Shown here in pieces: positions 49,800-61,439 of a stretch of DNA of 64,000 bases. The position numbers and the translations under genes were made by a program. Under the pieces are notes generated by a model. The model saw only the letters and a list, made by a program, of their open reading frames with translations. It was not told the origin of the DNA and did not search any database. The number at the start of each line of letters is the position of its first letter. Positions within the stretch are counted from its first letter, which is position 1. The DNA is from Larix kaempferi. Taxonomy: Eukaryota > Streptophyta > Pinopsida > Pinales > Pinaceae. The stretch covers positions 496,001 through 560,000 of the forward strand of contig BSBM01001441.1 in assembly GCA_027924585.1 (NCBI GenBank). Reading direction: 5' to 3'.

Positions 49800-51400
49800 T
49801 CCTATAATTTTCCTAACTTTTTTTAAGAGTCACTTACCTTTCTCTTAATAGTTTCAAAAGGCTCTTTACTCTTCTAACCATAGTAAAGACGTTTTTCTAA
49901 GAAATGAGTTTAATATTTTTATAGCAGTTTGAATATATGACCTCATTTTTTAGATGTAGATATGCACACCAAATCTATGGAGATTTTGACTTTGAATCCA
50001 GGACTTGGAACTTCTCATTGTATTCTTTGATTGTCAAGTCTCTTTTGGAATTAGTGCATGAGTTGAACATTATAGGGCACATCCTACTTACAATCTCATC
50101 TCTAAGTTAATCCATTTGAAAATTGTTCAAAAATCTCTTTGATTTTTATAGATCCATTCCTCACCCTTTATATGGGATACCCTATCTAAATGTTGCAGGC
50201 CAAAATTAATTTATCCTCTTAATTGCAAATGCGTTTCACCTTGAAAGATAACTTGATCTTGCTTAGCCATCTCATGACTCAAAAGAGGACACAAAACATT
50301 ACGAGTCTATTTACATGGAGCCAAGGGAGTATATTAAGGATAGTGGTAGGAAATAAACTATAAATTGACTCTTATTGAAGCCAAATCCCAAAGAAGGGAA
50401 AATAAATGAAGCTACTATCCTTCAAAACCAAAAGGTAGAAGATGCCTACAAAATATCACCCCTAAGGATGAATTTGCTTGAATCAAAATTTAACTTATTT
50501 TTTCACAAGAAACTATGGTCGAGGCAAACTTATGCATTTTCATTTGTTCAAAATCGTGTTGGGAGTTTAGAACCCTAAGCTTTATAGGTCATTTTGGTGG
50601 CCTAATAATTTGATAGATCTCATACTTTTGATTTAAGGAAGTTTCTTACCTAAACCATGCCATCAAGTCTCACTAAACCATCGAGTATCACTAAAGTCAA
50701 CATAATTTAATATGGTTTGCCCTTATTGAATGTTTATGGTCTTCCTTCAAACTTGAAAGTGTTCTAGGAAGAATTGGTGGGGGTTGGGGTCTTAGGTATT
50801 CTAAATTTGGTTTTAGGAGGATAAATGAATTTGATCATTTCTAACCATCAGATCTAGAAGGATAGTGTTAAAAGGAACCCCTAGTTGAGTTATCCCACAT
50901 ATTTGAATCCAATCATCTTGTTTACATTGATTCTATTGAGGCCTCAAGCACTTAGAGCAATCATAAGGTAGGTTCTAGTGCAATTGCAAAGAGATTAGAT
51001 TAGTTTCCTGTCAAGAACAATCTCATAGTAGCTCTAGATTATTATCGGACCATTATCATGGAGGTAGGTAGGTTTGTTCATTTCCCAATATTGCTAGAAA
51101 TGGGAACAAGAGGTAAGAATCATGCTTCACCTTTCAAGTTCAATCATTATTGTATGCAATATGAAGAGTACAAATATTTTGTTAAGTTCAGTCGAGATCC
51201 TTACAAAATGGACATAAAGGAATCATGGTGCAATGAAACAACACTACAAACATCAATATACAACTAAATATTGAGTTAAGAACAATCTCAATCAGAGAAT
51301 CAAAATTGAGAGATATGGAGCTAAATTTGGTGGGATTCTATAGCATCTCTTTCACTAAGGGCATTAGGGAGGAAACCATTAAGTAACTAGAGGCTTTCAA
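49800..51400 (+). repeat. Segmental duplication SD1, block 2 (right copy)
   Basis: Partner of 41,880-43,160. It includes one copy of the 176-bp unit (50,046-50,225) and the 5' part of the LINE remnant. Confidence 0.8.
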
Positions 51401-53170
51401 AAAGGAGAAGCAAAGTTTATTGGCCTAGAAAGAGGCTAGATGGAGGTGGGAAAACAAGGCCATTTCACTTCAAGAATGGGATGAAAACACATCCCTTTTC
51501 TATAGGCAAGATCAAAGCACTATATGGAGGATGAAGGATATTCATGGAAGAGAGTGTAATTCCTTTAAAGGCTTCTTAGAGGAGGAAAAAGATGCTATAA
51601 GTCTATTTACATGGATCCAAGGAAGGAGAATAGTATGGATATATTGGCAATAATTTCACAATTTGGTAGAATGGTTTCTCCATAGGACAATGAAATATTA
51701 TTCCAACATGTATCTAAAGAGGTAAGGAGGTTGGGAGCTTGTTTCTTTACATGGATCCAAGGAAGGAGAATAGTATGGATATATTGGCTATAATTTCACA
51801 ATTTGGTAGAATGGTTTCTCCATAGGACAATGAAAGATTATTCCAACATGTATCTAAAGAGGTAAGGAGGTTGGGAGCTTGTTTCAAGTAGAAAGGTAAG
51901 ATTAATGGGTGGCTAACTAAACTTTTCAATGGGTTTTATGATCTAGTGGAGGATGATTTTCTTAAAGCAATGGAAACATCTAGGGTGAGTGGGAAGATAC
52001 TAAGGGCCATGAATTCAACCTATATTTTGAATATTCCCAAAGTCTCAAGACTAGATAGTTTCGACCTTTTCATACTTATATCACTTTGAAATGTAGTGTA
52101 CAAGATTATAGCCAAAACCATTGCAATGAAGATAAAATGTGTCTTGTCGTGTTCCATTTTGGGTTTCTTTTCGATAGAAAGATTCATGATGTACCGGAAT
52201 CGACCGACACATGACATCCTCCATTCAATCAAGCCTTATAGTGAAATTAGATTTGTTTAATACAAATAACAAAATCAACTATCTCTTCTTATTAATGTCA
52301 ATGCTCCACATAGGATTTTATGTAAAATTTATAAATTGGGTGAGTGGAAGGATGTTTATATTCAATTAGTTTTATAGTAATTATCAATGGTGTTGCTTCA
52401 AGCTTCTTTTAATTTGTCAATTGGGACTAGCTTGGGTGGTTGGGAAGAAGATTGTTATCCTCCCCACTTGGGTTGAAATCTCGCTAGTGACATGTTGTGC
52501 TCTTCATGAGACAATTTTTAATACGACCTTGAGCCTTGAAGATCAATTTGGTTTACCTTGGATACCATCCTCTGAATAAGGGGAATTACTTGAGGGTTTC
52601 CTTGGGAAATGGATCTCATATAAAAAGTTTCTTTCAATCTAACAAGGGTTTGAGGAAGGGGTGCCCTCATTTCCTTTTTTTCTTTTAGTACCTAAGAGCT
52701 TAATTGGATTTATAAAGCATGAAAAATCCATGGGAGTCTAAAAGTGATCAAGATGGTTGAGAACCTTCTCATTATTCATTTTCTTTTTGTTGATAGCAAT
52801 CTCTTGTTTAGTAATGGAATTGTGATGAAAACCAAATCCTTGAGGATGATTTTGAAGATCTTCTACTTATCAATGGGATTTTAAAGGTCATTCAAGCTTA
52901 TTGGATGGATCTAGCCCTAATTTGAAATAGTATTCTTTGGATAATTGAGTTAATTTTTTTAGAATTGCGTGGAAATGAAAAAAAGAAGCATGATTTCCCT
53001 TTGTTAAATGGAATAAGATTACATTGGCCTAAACTAGATGGAGGGTGGAGTCTTAAATATGAATCTATGTTCTCTTATGTCGTGGTATTTATAGTGCTAT
53101 GGAGGATTATTTAAAGGAAAGGATTTTGGAATAATACTATTATCTCAAAGTACATTCCATCTGAACCTCA
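50640..53170 (+). pseudogene. LINE endonuclease-reverse transcriptase remnant
   Basis: A scattered but ordered match to plant LINE ORF2. Endonuclease: LLNVYGLPSNLKVF, then text where GGDFN is expected, then HFPILLEMG (from SDHFPIxLE) and SPFKFNHY. Linker: EARWRWENKAISLQEWDENT then SLFYRQ (WLxxGDxNTxFF). RT: MNSTYILNIPKVSRLDSF, NVVYKIIAKTIAMKIK, FDRKIHDV, RKGCPHF, IKHEKSMGV and HFLFVDSNLLFSNG, where the catalytic FVDD/FADD is FVDS. Many stops and frameshifts. A 141-bp tandem duplication (51,605) interrupts the linker. It is dead by several criteria. Confidence 0.85.
51605..51886 (+). repeat. 141-bp tandem duplication inside LINE remnant
   Basis: TTTACATGGATCCAAGGAAG begins at 51,605 and 51,746. 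The copies differ at about two positions (GGCAATAAT/GGCTATAAT, GAAATATTA/GAAAGATTA), so the event is much younger than the LINE itself. Confidence 0.95.
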
Positions 53171-54271
53171 TGGATTAGATTAGGACTCATGCTAATTTAT
53201 GAACATGGGGGTCTATATTTTCAAAATCATTGGTCTCAAGTTTTTGTTTGAATTGAAATCATTTGACATGGATATAAGGGGATCAAACTTAAATTAGGAT
53301 AGTATTGGACCCATGGATTCAGTTGGAGTTAGATTATTGGATGCCTCGGTATCTGGTATAGGCCATAAATTAAGTATACTTTGAAATAGGTTTATGGAAA
53401 AGTCATATTAAGTAGTTGGGGACCAAATTGATTATTTAGTGAAGCTTTAGGATTTGAGAATAGATAATTTCATGAATGTGATTTTTTTAAGCATTAGCTA
53501 TCAAAGTCTCCCATATTTCTTGGGAACAAGGATACCCTGATATGGGATTCCAAGCCCTACTTGGGGGATTTTTTCTTTTAGCCTTAGATAGAAATCCCTT
53601 TTCTTTGAAATTGAAGGCATGGTAGATATATGGTGGTGGAGGAAAGTATTGAGTGCTAACATTTGAAAAAAAAAACTCATTTTCCACGTGTATTTCTCTC
53701 AAGAAAAATTCGTCACTTGAGACGGCAAGAACCCAATAAATATCTCCATTGTAAGGAGAAGGAGAAGACATGACTAAATTTCTAGTTCAATTCCACTTCC
53801 CTAAGATTCTCTAATCTCCAAGTGGAATTTATAGATTTCCCGATGAGTGATAAGTTTCAAGGGTTGTTACCACTTGTTCCCTGAGGGATTACCTCCTCCA
53901 TTTTGAGTGAATATAGATTTATTAATCAAAATCACATGAAATCTAGCTACCTTCATGTTCCATTCAAATCTCAAGGTGCCTAGAAGACAATATATAAAGA
54001 AAATGATATATTACATGGGTGAATAGCGGTTACCTATGGATTAACTAACAAGCTAATAGAATTCATGTGCCACATAAATTATTAGAGAGGAAAATTAAAA
54101 AAAAAGTCAATATGTTAGTTGACTTTACAAAATTCACTTGAAATCTAGCTACCCTCATGTTCTATTCAACTCCTAAGATTTCTTGAAGATGGTATTCAAA
54201 ACAATAGGTAGATTATATGAGATATTAGTGATTAACATTGGCTTAACCAACAAGCCATTTAAATCCATGTG
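53171..54271. other. AT-rich DNA with one unidentified reading frame
   Basis: The minus-strand frame 53,487-53,771 (94 codons) begins MSSPSPYNGDIYWVLAVSS and is less repetitive than its surroundings, so it could be an exon or a transposon piece. I do not recognise it. Imperfect duplication: TCTAGCTACCYTCATGTTC at about 53,942 and 54,146. Confidence 0.3.
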
Positions 54272-54309
54272 TACTCTATGTCAAAATAAAATAAAATAAA
54301 AATAGTGTA

Positions 54310-54371
<62 letters not shown>

Positions 54372-54388
54372 GATGAGATTCAATTTGA
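54272..54388 (+). repeat. (AT)n microsatellite with conserved flanks, copy 2
   Basis: About 26 AT units (54,315-54,367) with the same flanks as 32,639-32,769: TACTCTATGTCAAAATAAAA on the left and ATTATAGGATGAGATTCAAT on the right. Confidence 0.85.
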
Positions 54389-54566
54389 TTTTATGCATTT
54401 GAAATTATGTTTGTAAGTAGTATTGTCATATATTTGCAAATTAATTTGTTTTTATTTCAAAATAAAATTATATAAATTAGTTGACTTTATTTCAAATAAA
54501 TAAAATTTAAAATGTTTAAAAATAAGATTTATGTATGGTATATTCATTTATTTTATTTTATTTCAA

Positions 54567-54742
54567 GGGGTAGGAATGTTGGCCTATTGGCAACTGTATG
54601 CTTGTTAAGGCGTACAGGTTGTTAAGCAAGTCGCAGGTTCGACTTTATCGCAAAGGAGGTCACGGAGGTTACGCTCAGCTGTTTGCGCCAATCGACCCCA
54701 CCCGCATGTTACCGATTCACCTCTTTAACAAAAAAAATAAAA
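54567..54742 (+). mobile_element. tRNA-derived SINE with 14-bp target-site duplication
   Basis: The head GGGGTAGGAATGTTGGCCTA carries an A-box-like TTGGCCTATTGGCAA, and CGCAGGTTCGACTT is a B box. A ~100-bp body of much higher G+C than the surroundings follows, ending CACCTCTTTAAC and an A-rich tail. The insertion is bracketed by TTATTTTATTTCAA at 54,553-54,566 and 54,743-54,756, a perfect 14-bp duplication, so it is a recent insertion. It belongs to a different SINE family from the three copies at 7-14 kb. Confidence 0.85.
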
Positions 54743-54756
54743 TTATTTTATTTCAA

Positions 54757-55289
54757 AAAGAATTATTACATTATTTAAATTGGTTTTCTAAATGGTTTCA
54801 AATTAATTGTTCTCATTTCAAAATGAATTATCATATGGTTTTGTTTTCAATTAAATTGTGCAATTTATGGTTTTTAATCAAATTAAGATTTAATCATACT
54901 GTAATAGTATTTTTATATGCATTTCTAATTGAATAAGTACATTGTACACTTCATAATTTGTCCATTTCAGAATAAGTAAAAAAATAAAAATATTAGATCT
55001 TAAATTTAGAAAACTATGTTTTATAATGGGATTATTTATATAATTAATTAAATTGTTAGATTTGCAACTTTGAAAAAAAATGAGATTTAAAATACTTAAA
55101 GTATTATTATTGTCATTTCAATTTTAAAATTTTATTTCAAATTAAATTTTATGCTAACATTTTAAATTAACACTTTAAAATAAAATAACATACTTAAATC
55201 ATCTCAATTTAAAGTAAAATGAAAAATATTTAAGATAATTATTTTTATTGTTATTTTAATTATAAAACGTTATTTTGAGTATGATCTAA
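54757..55289. other. Very AT-rich stretch, nothing recognised
   Basis: Low-complexity A/T text with TTTCAAAT and AATTAAAT words. No gene. Confidence 0.4.
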
Positions 55290-56180
55290 TGTTGTCATCA
55301 AAATAAGTATAGTTAACCAAAGTCAACCATAGTTCACATGGTTAACAATAATCATCCATAGTCAACCATACTAAACCATAGCTATGTTTTGTCCATGCCA
55401 TAGTGAACCACTATGAAACATTGTTCAAACATGACCAACCAAACTCAATCAAAGTCTGCCATGGTCAAACAAAGTTAACATCATAATTAACTATAGCAAA
55501 TCATAGTTAACCATAATCAAACATTATCAACCATAAATCCATGGTTAGCCATATTCAATCTGCATATTAAAACAATGGTCAACCATAATCAACTATGGTT
55601 AGCAACAGTTATTTGAATGACAATCATAATCAAGTACAGTCAAGGAAAGCCAAACATAGTAAACCAAAGTTAAACGTACCAAAGTTCACTAAAATTGAAC
55701 ATGGTCAATCCTCGTCAATAATAGCTAAACATAATCCAACATGGAAAACCTTATCTAAACATGGACAACCATGGCCAATCAAAGTCAACAATAATCAACC
55801 ATGGTCGACCATTATTAAGCATGGTAAACCATAGTCAACTATAGTAAAAAAATGGTTAACGGTATAGCAAATCATGTACTAAGCATGGTCAAGCAAGTTC
55901 AATTGAATTTCAACTATAGCCTAGCACCATTCACTACAATTAACCATAATCAGTCATTGTTAACCGTGGTTATCCACAATAAACCACGTTTAGCCAAATC
56001 AACCATAGTCAAACATATTCAAGCAACGTTGACCAAAACGAAAGATGGTAAACCATGGTTGATTGAAGCCAATCATAATCAACCGTGGTCAGCCAAATTA
56101 AACATAATCAAACATGGTTAGGCATAATAGACAATAGTCAAACCTAGTGAACAATAGTCGAATATATGATCAAACATATG
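55290..56180 (+). repeat. Degenerate short-period minisatellite (AACCATRGTCA family)
   Basis: About 890 bp made of variants of a ~10-12-bp word: CAACCATAGT, CAAACATGGT, TTAACCATAA, CAACCATGGT. The period is irregular, as in an old decayed array. The two frames of 79 and 89 codons across it (rich in KHGQPW- and NHNQPW-like words) are simple translations of the repeat and not genes. Confidence 0.85.
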
Positions 56181-58255
56181 CAGCCAACACGATTGTGGAA
56201 TTATAAGTGGTTGATATACGTCAATCGATGCCATTAGTTAAAATTTTAAAAAATTACATTGTTCCACATATGCCAACCATACTAAATATGTAGTTGTTGG
56301 TTATAAATAAGAAATATTGAAATATATGGATTTTTTAAATAAAAATTAACATGTAGCGCTTCTCACTTACAATGTTTTTATTAAACTCTCAAAAGTTGGA
56401 CATGAATCCATATCCTTCATACGAATATCTTATCCATTACCTGCCACACTACCAATCCTCTTCGACATCATTTTTTTCCTTTTTCGATATGTTTTCTGTC
56501 CATCTGTCTGGTTTCTTTAAGGATTCTTTGTTTCTTGTTTATTTCATATGGCCTTTCACAAGCATATTCAACGTCGATGGGAATAGTTGCAGATCTGTCC
56601 TTAACTTAGCCTAACTCAACCAATGATTGGTATTCAGCGTTGAAGGCAATTATTAGGGTGATTGTTGGAACCAAACTTGACTGGATTTATACTTCGACAC
56701 TGACCAATTCCATGTTTCATACAAATGAAGTATCCTAACACGGAACAGACCCAAATCCCACCATAGCTAACAACCCCATGGTTTGAAAATGATCGGAAGA
56801 AATCTGATTTGAGCCATGAATACCCATCTCTTCAACATCAATACATCTAGCACACTTTAAACAACTAGAGTGTGGGAGAGGTACAAGAGGGCGGGGAGGA
56901 TTTATGGTGTTCCCCTTCAACCACTCCAAAGGGCATTTGTCATATCTACGCCAATCCATCCCATGCAAACACTTTTGTTGCTCTATGCTTAGGGGACGGA
57001 TAATAATTTAGGACCACCCCCATTTTTTTATTAAGATTTCATTTTCAAATAAACTACAGCATTTCTTAAGATGAAATGGATAATCATCATTAACACCATT
57101 GTTATTATCAATAGCTTTTTAGAAAAAGTGAAGTATCTATTTAAAACATAATTTTACATTCTTAATCAATTTGTTAAATCGTGATTCTAGATATGAAAAC
57201 ATATTTACAATTTAATTTTGTATTTAATAAATTTTTAAAAGCCCAATAAATATTAATTTCAAGACCATTAATTTATAAGTATATATCTATCATGTAGAGA
57301 AAAATCATCATAAAGAATAAGTAAATAATTAAAAAAATAAAAATAAAATAAAATAAAAACAATAAAAGAGTTGAAATATATTTAATAAAGAAACATACCA
57401 ATCAAAACATAAAAGTAAAAAGAAAATAGAAATAAATAAATACATTTAACAAGTGGAATTTGAAAAACAATGAAATTAAATTAACTCATAAATGATACCC
57501 AGCCTTCCTTGCAATAATAATAAAAACATTTTTGAGAACAAAGTACACAATTGGCATAGCTCAAGGGTATATAGCAAGTCGCACCTTTGACTTATCAAAA
57601 GTTTTTTAAAAGAACAAGTTCTTAATATTGCTAGGGTATTTACTTAGGTTTAATGGCGACTCAAGTAGAATAATAATGGACTAAATAAATTAGAAAACGA
57701 AAACAATGTTGAAAGTTGCAGTTCCATTTATTGTTGGAAACATTGACCATGAAATTTTTAATCCATTTTCAGAAGACTGGTATAGTTAAAAAATAAAAAA
57801 TAAAACGAAAAAAAGGAATAGTCTTGATAATTGATATTAATTAACTATAATTATTTTGACCAAAGTAAGATAGTGCTATAATTTCTACTCAAATATAATT
57901 CTCAAGAAATATGAATTCCAATCTAAACAATTTAAATTAATGCCCATACCGAAGGAGCCATGGAAAAAATTGCTTAGATTCAATGTTTTTTTATACATAT
58001 AAAAAAATCAAAAGTTAATGGAGTGGTGCCATTTATGTTTCAAATGGTTTCAGCGTTATAAGTTTCCATGTGTTTGTAAAGAATTTGGGTGTATAAAATA
58101 TGGTTCTACTTTAGCATTTATTTAAAAGTCCTGACTTTTCTTAGCATTTTATTTGGTCCATGAAAGGTTAACACTCCACCACAATTGAAGACTGTGTGTG
58201 TATATATATATATATAATGAAAAAATCATGGAGAAATCTTTAAGACAAGATTGTG
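56181..58255. other. AT-rich DNA, no recognised gene
   Basis: Short frames at 56,372-56,614 and 56,735-56,968 have no known domain. 57,150-57,900 is near-pure A/T text. Nothing else is supported. Confidence 0.3.
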
Positions 58256-58378
58256 TTGTATAACAACAACAACAACAATGTAGTTTTAAGGTACCCTACC
58301 TCCTTTGGATTGGAACCTATGACTCTGTAAAAGGAAAAAGCATGTTCTTAATCGTTAAACCCATTCAAGCTCTGTTAT
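58256..58378 (-). mobile_element. tRNA-derived SINE-like element, antisense
   Basis: The minus strand reads GCTTGAATGGGTTTAACGAT (A-box region), AAGAACATGC, then GAGTCATAGGTTCCAATCC (B box) and GGAGGTAGGGTAC, ending in a (TTG)n tail seen on the plus strand as CAACAACAACAACAA. The head resembles the element at 40,888-41,040 (AAATGGGCCTAACAGTTAAG). Confidence 0.55.
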
Positions 58379-59655
58379 CTATTTAAAAAACTAGTTAGTG
58401 TTTTTTATACCTACAATGTAAGCCCGGGGTCAAAGAAGTAACAATGATTGTTGAATTTATTGGCAAGATGCTCAAAAATTGAGAATGAGAACAAAAGAAT
58501 GATTGCATCATGGCTTGTAAATGAACAAGAGATACGAAAGTGGCAATGTTCTTGCAACATTGCCAACATACTATTTAGAAATATGAAGATTACATCTTAT
58601 AAGCTACATACGTTGGGACGAAATTGTTTGAAGCCTTATGAGAATATGGGTTCCTCAAACATTCACAATTATTTATAAAATAATGCAGATATAAATAGGT
58701 ACCAAATGACAAGGCAGTTGTCAAATCCTCTGTCTATTATATGTATTGAAATGAAACCTTGCTCATGATAAAAGTTTCATTACATGATCTACACAGATAA
58801 TGGCAATAAACCAGTATCTTATAAGTTTATGTTTAGAGACCAAAACATAATACGAAAGAGATCAATTATTGTTTAAATCATGCACACATCCTAAAAGAAA
58901 CTCTCTCCATCTCATCCAAGTTGATTGATCAACCAAAATGACTAATACTGTGCTTCTAGATGGGAACATGTTCACACAACCCATATACAATATGTATATA
59001 GTATCTTGGACTGCAATAATCCATAATCCAACATATCATAACAGATGACAAAATACGTAATTCCCATATTTTGTTTTAATAATTTGAATATGGTTGTGAA
59101 ACTGGTCAATGCCATACGTGTACAATATCTCAGAGAGCAAGAAACAAAAGCACGTCATGAAACCTAAAACTTCGGCCACGGATAAGATAAAATTTACAGC
59201 AACTGAGAAGCAGTACACAACTCCCAACATATTGATGAATAGCAACCCATGCACTTCTTTCAACGGGTTGAACTTGATCATAGTGAACCTAGTGAGCATG
59301 ATTGCGAGAGCAATAATCAAATATTATTCAATGCATAACTCATTATCACCCATTTCTTCCCACCTCCTATGTTGCTACTTCTTCATAGCAATCTTCTTTT
59401 TCGACCTGCAATTTCCAATGGCCATAAATTAAGAAAACACTTGCATACCAACCTTACAATCTTAAACACTTACAAGTTTAACCTTTATATTTAAACTGCC
59501 CTGGATTTTAAAATTCTCATGATGCAGGAAAAAACAATTGAAAGTTACACTAATTGGTCAACATATTCGAAACTTAAAATAAATCCATGATATTACGATT
59601 AAAAGGAAACATTCTCGTATAATTAAACTCTGCAAATACACTGACTGCACCTTAC
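58379..59655. other. AT-rich DNA with unidentified frames
   Basis: 58,448-58,678 (plus, 76 codons) and the overlapping pair 59,036-59,320 (minus, hydrophobic) and 59,109-59,432 (plus) are open but match no family I know. The minus frame lies downstream of the C2-domain exons in the same orientation and could be a 3' intron or part of another gene. Confidence 0.25.
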
Positions 59656-59750
59656 TAGTGAATCTGAGGCTGACTTTTGTCTCCCCAAAATAAGTCTTGT
59701 CTTACCAGTGAATGCGAGGCCCACTTTTATCTCTCCACAATAGGTCTTGT
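59651..59750 (-). repeat. 50-bp tandem duplication including exon b splice donor
   Basis: On the plus strand CTTACYAGTGAATSYGAGGC begins at 59,651 and 59,701, followed in both by CTTTTRTCTCYCCAMAATAR. On the minus strand this doubles the exon b end and its donor (TTCACTGGTAAG and TTCACTAGTAAG), giving two alternative 5' splice sites 50 nt apart. Confidence 0.8.
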
Positions 59751-60085
59751 CTAGAAGGATGACGATGTAGGGCATCGAGGGTACGTTGCCTTCCATGAAT
59801 AATGCCTCCAATGGAACGCTATGCACCACAATCATGAATTATAAGAAATAAAATGAAGCAAAAATAACATTGTAAAAATATGGAAGAATGCAAGCTTTAA
59901 GAAAATGGTTGAGATTGCAATGATGGGGACTCATATGCACCTTTCTTCTCCAACGAAGCCATCCGCGTTTGCAAGTATCGTTGTCCATTGTTTTTAAGGT
60001 AAGGTCAGTAACCCCCTCGGATATAGTGAAAACAAATTGCTCTTTCCATTCTGGATTGCTACCTCCACCTGCTATGCTCAGAGAT
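59706..60085 (-). pseudogene. Elicitor-responsive protein 3-like C2-domain gene, two exons, frameshifted
   Basis: Exon a (60,085-59,941, 145 nt) reads SLSIAGGGSNPEWKEQFVFT, ISEGVTDLTLKTMDND, then after a one-base frameshift near 59,965 DGFVGEE. Exon b (59,818-59,706, 113 nt) reads SVPLEALFMEGNVPSMPYIV then YCGEIKVGLAFT. They join by a 122-nt GT-AG intron (59,940-59,819) whose phase regenerates Ser across the junction. This is the second half of a C2 domain as in plant elicitor-responsive protein 3 (small Ca2+/phospholipid-binding proteins): NPEW is the usual P-x-W motif, DGFVGEE the D-x-F-x-G loop. Exon 1, with the first C2 strands, was not found upstream to 64 kb. With the frameshift and missing start it is best called a pseudogene, though an assembly error could mimic the shift. 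Confidence 0.82.
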
Positions 60086-61439
60086 CTTGATAGATAATGT
60101 TATATATATATCTTTTCAAACAAGATTTTTTTAAATCTCATCTTCCCACCAATATTACAGGGGACTCGGTCATGATTAAAACCTCACTCTAAAATCTACC
60201 TTAAAAGGATGTTTTCACATAGATTTAGATAGCCTAGTAAATTGAATTTTGTTATTGTTTGAAAGGTATTTAAACCCTGAAGGCCTATAAACAAATTCAA
60301 GAATGTTAAGTCCTCCCACAATGTACTAATGGAAGACCAGGGATACTTTTGGCACATGCTAGTAGTAGATCAATTATGTTCTCAACAATAAATCTGATAC
60401 ATGTGCACACACTGCTCAAAACACATGAATGTGCATACCCACAGGATGCAACGTTGCTCTTCTATTGTTGAGTTCGGAATTGGATGATGAGTACGGATAT
60501 GTTGTTGCTAATCTTTTATTTGTTCCCAGTGTTCTTCTCATTAGAAATCCGGTGGAAGAAAAATTAGGCCTCAAATAAAGGAATGATGCGTCAACGATTT
60601 GCTCAAGCCAGCTAAAGGCGATTCATTGCAGGAATTTAAGATCCCATTTATGGATCATTTTGTATTTGGGATGTCATGTGATATTTTGTTTAATGCATGA
60701 ATCTTCGAATCCATAGATAGCCATGCCTACTTCTCTTAATTCGTGAGCCCTCTTCAAATCCCTTCTCCTTCTTTGCTCTTTGGGAAAATATAGCACACTG
60801 GGATATTACATGTTGGACTTCACAAAATCATCTTTCAAACCATATAACTCAATAAAATAACATTTTTTTCTAATTTTTTACAAAAATAGTTATAATTTGA
60901 ATTAAAAAATAAAAAAACCAGTTGCAATAGCACAGGAAAAAATTACAAAATATGCCTCAAGGGCCTAAATTCTATCTTCTAGAGACTAGATCTAAATCGA
61001 GATCAAAGTAAGAATAAAGAAACTCAAATCAACTACAGAGTGACATATTGAATGTTCTGCATGTTCTTCATTATCAGAATGTGATTATTGTGATGCAGTA
61101 GCATCCAAAATCCTTTATATGCTTTATCAACAGATTGTTTAGCACTAATTTGTTCGTCATCTCCCCTGAAGGCACTATGTGTCCAATGAAAGAGACTCAA
61201 CATAATTGTTAATGCCTAATCCTTCCCATTCAGCTTGTTTAGCGTAATTTGTATTCGCTACCATCATAAGTTTTTTAAAACCTGCCAATTATTAAACCAG
61301 TGCATCATTCTGCCAATTAGTGAAGGAGTAACCCAGCGGCTACAGTCTTCATCGTAAACAGGATGATTTCTCATCTTAATATCACAATTAACCTCTTGAT
61401 CAAATTGTTTTTCTGTTCTACAGAATTCAAATGCTCCCA
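60086..61439. other. AT-rich DNA, no recognised gene
   Basis: I searched the minus strand for the missing first exon of the C2-domain gene and did not find it. The minus frame 61,264-61,503 (79 codons, with RNHPVYDEDCSRWVTPSLIG) is unrecognised and its start lies in repeat R3. Confidence 0.3.

Noticed and set aside
53487-53771. 94-codon minus-strand frame
   Set aside because: It reads more like protein than its neighbours but has no motif I recognise and no supporting splice or promoter context, so it is only mentioned in the region entry.
55595-56121. Two frames rich in KHGQPW/NHNQPW-like words
   Set aside because: They are direct translations of the degenerate minisatellite.
59036-59432. 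Hydrophobic minus-strand frame and overlapping plus-strand frame
   Set aside because: Neither matches a known family, and neither continues the C2-domain reading frame; not called as genes.
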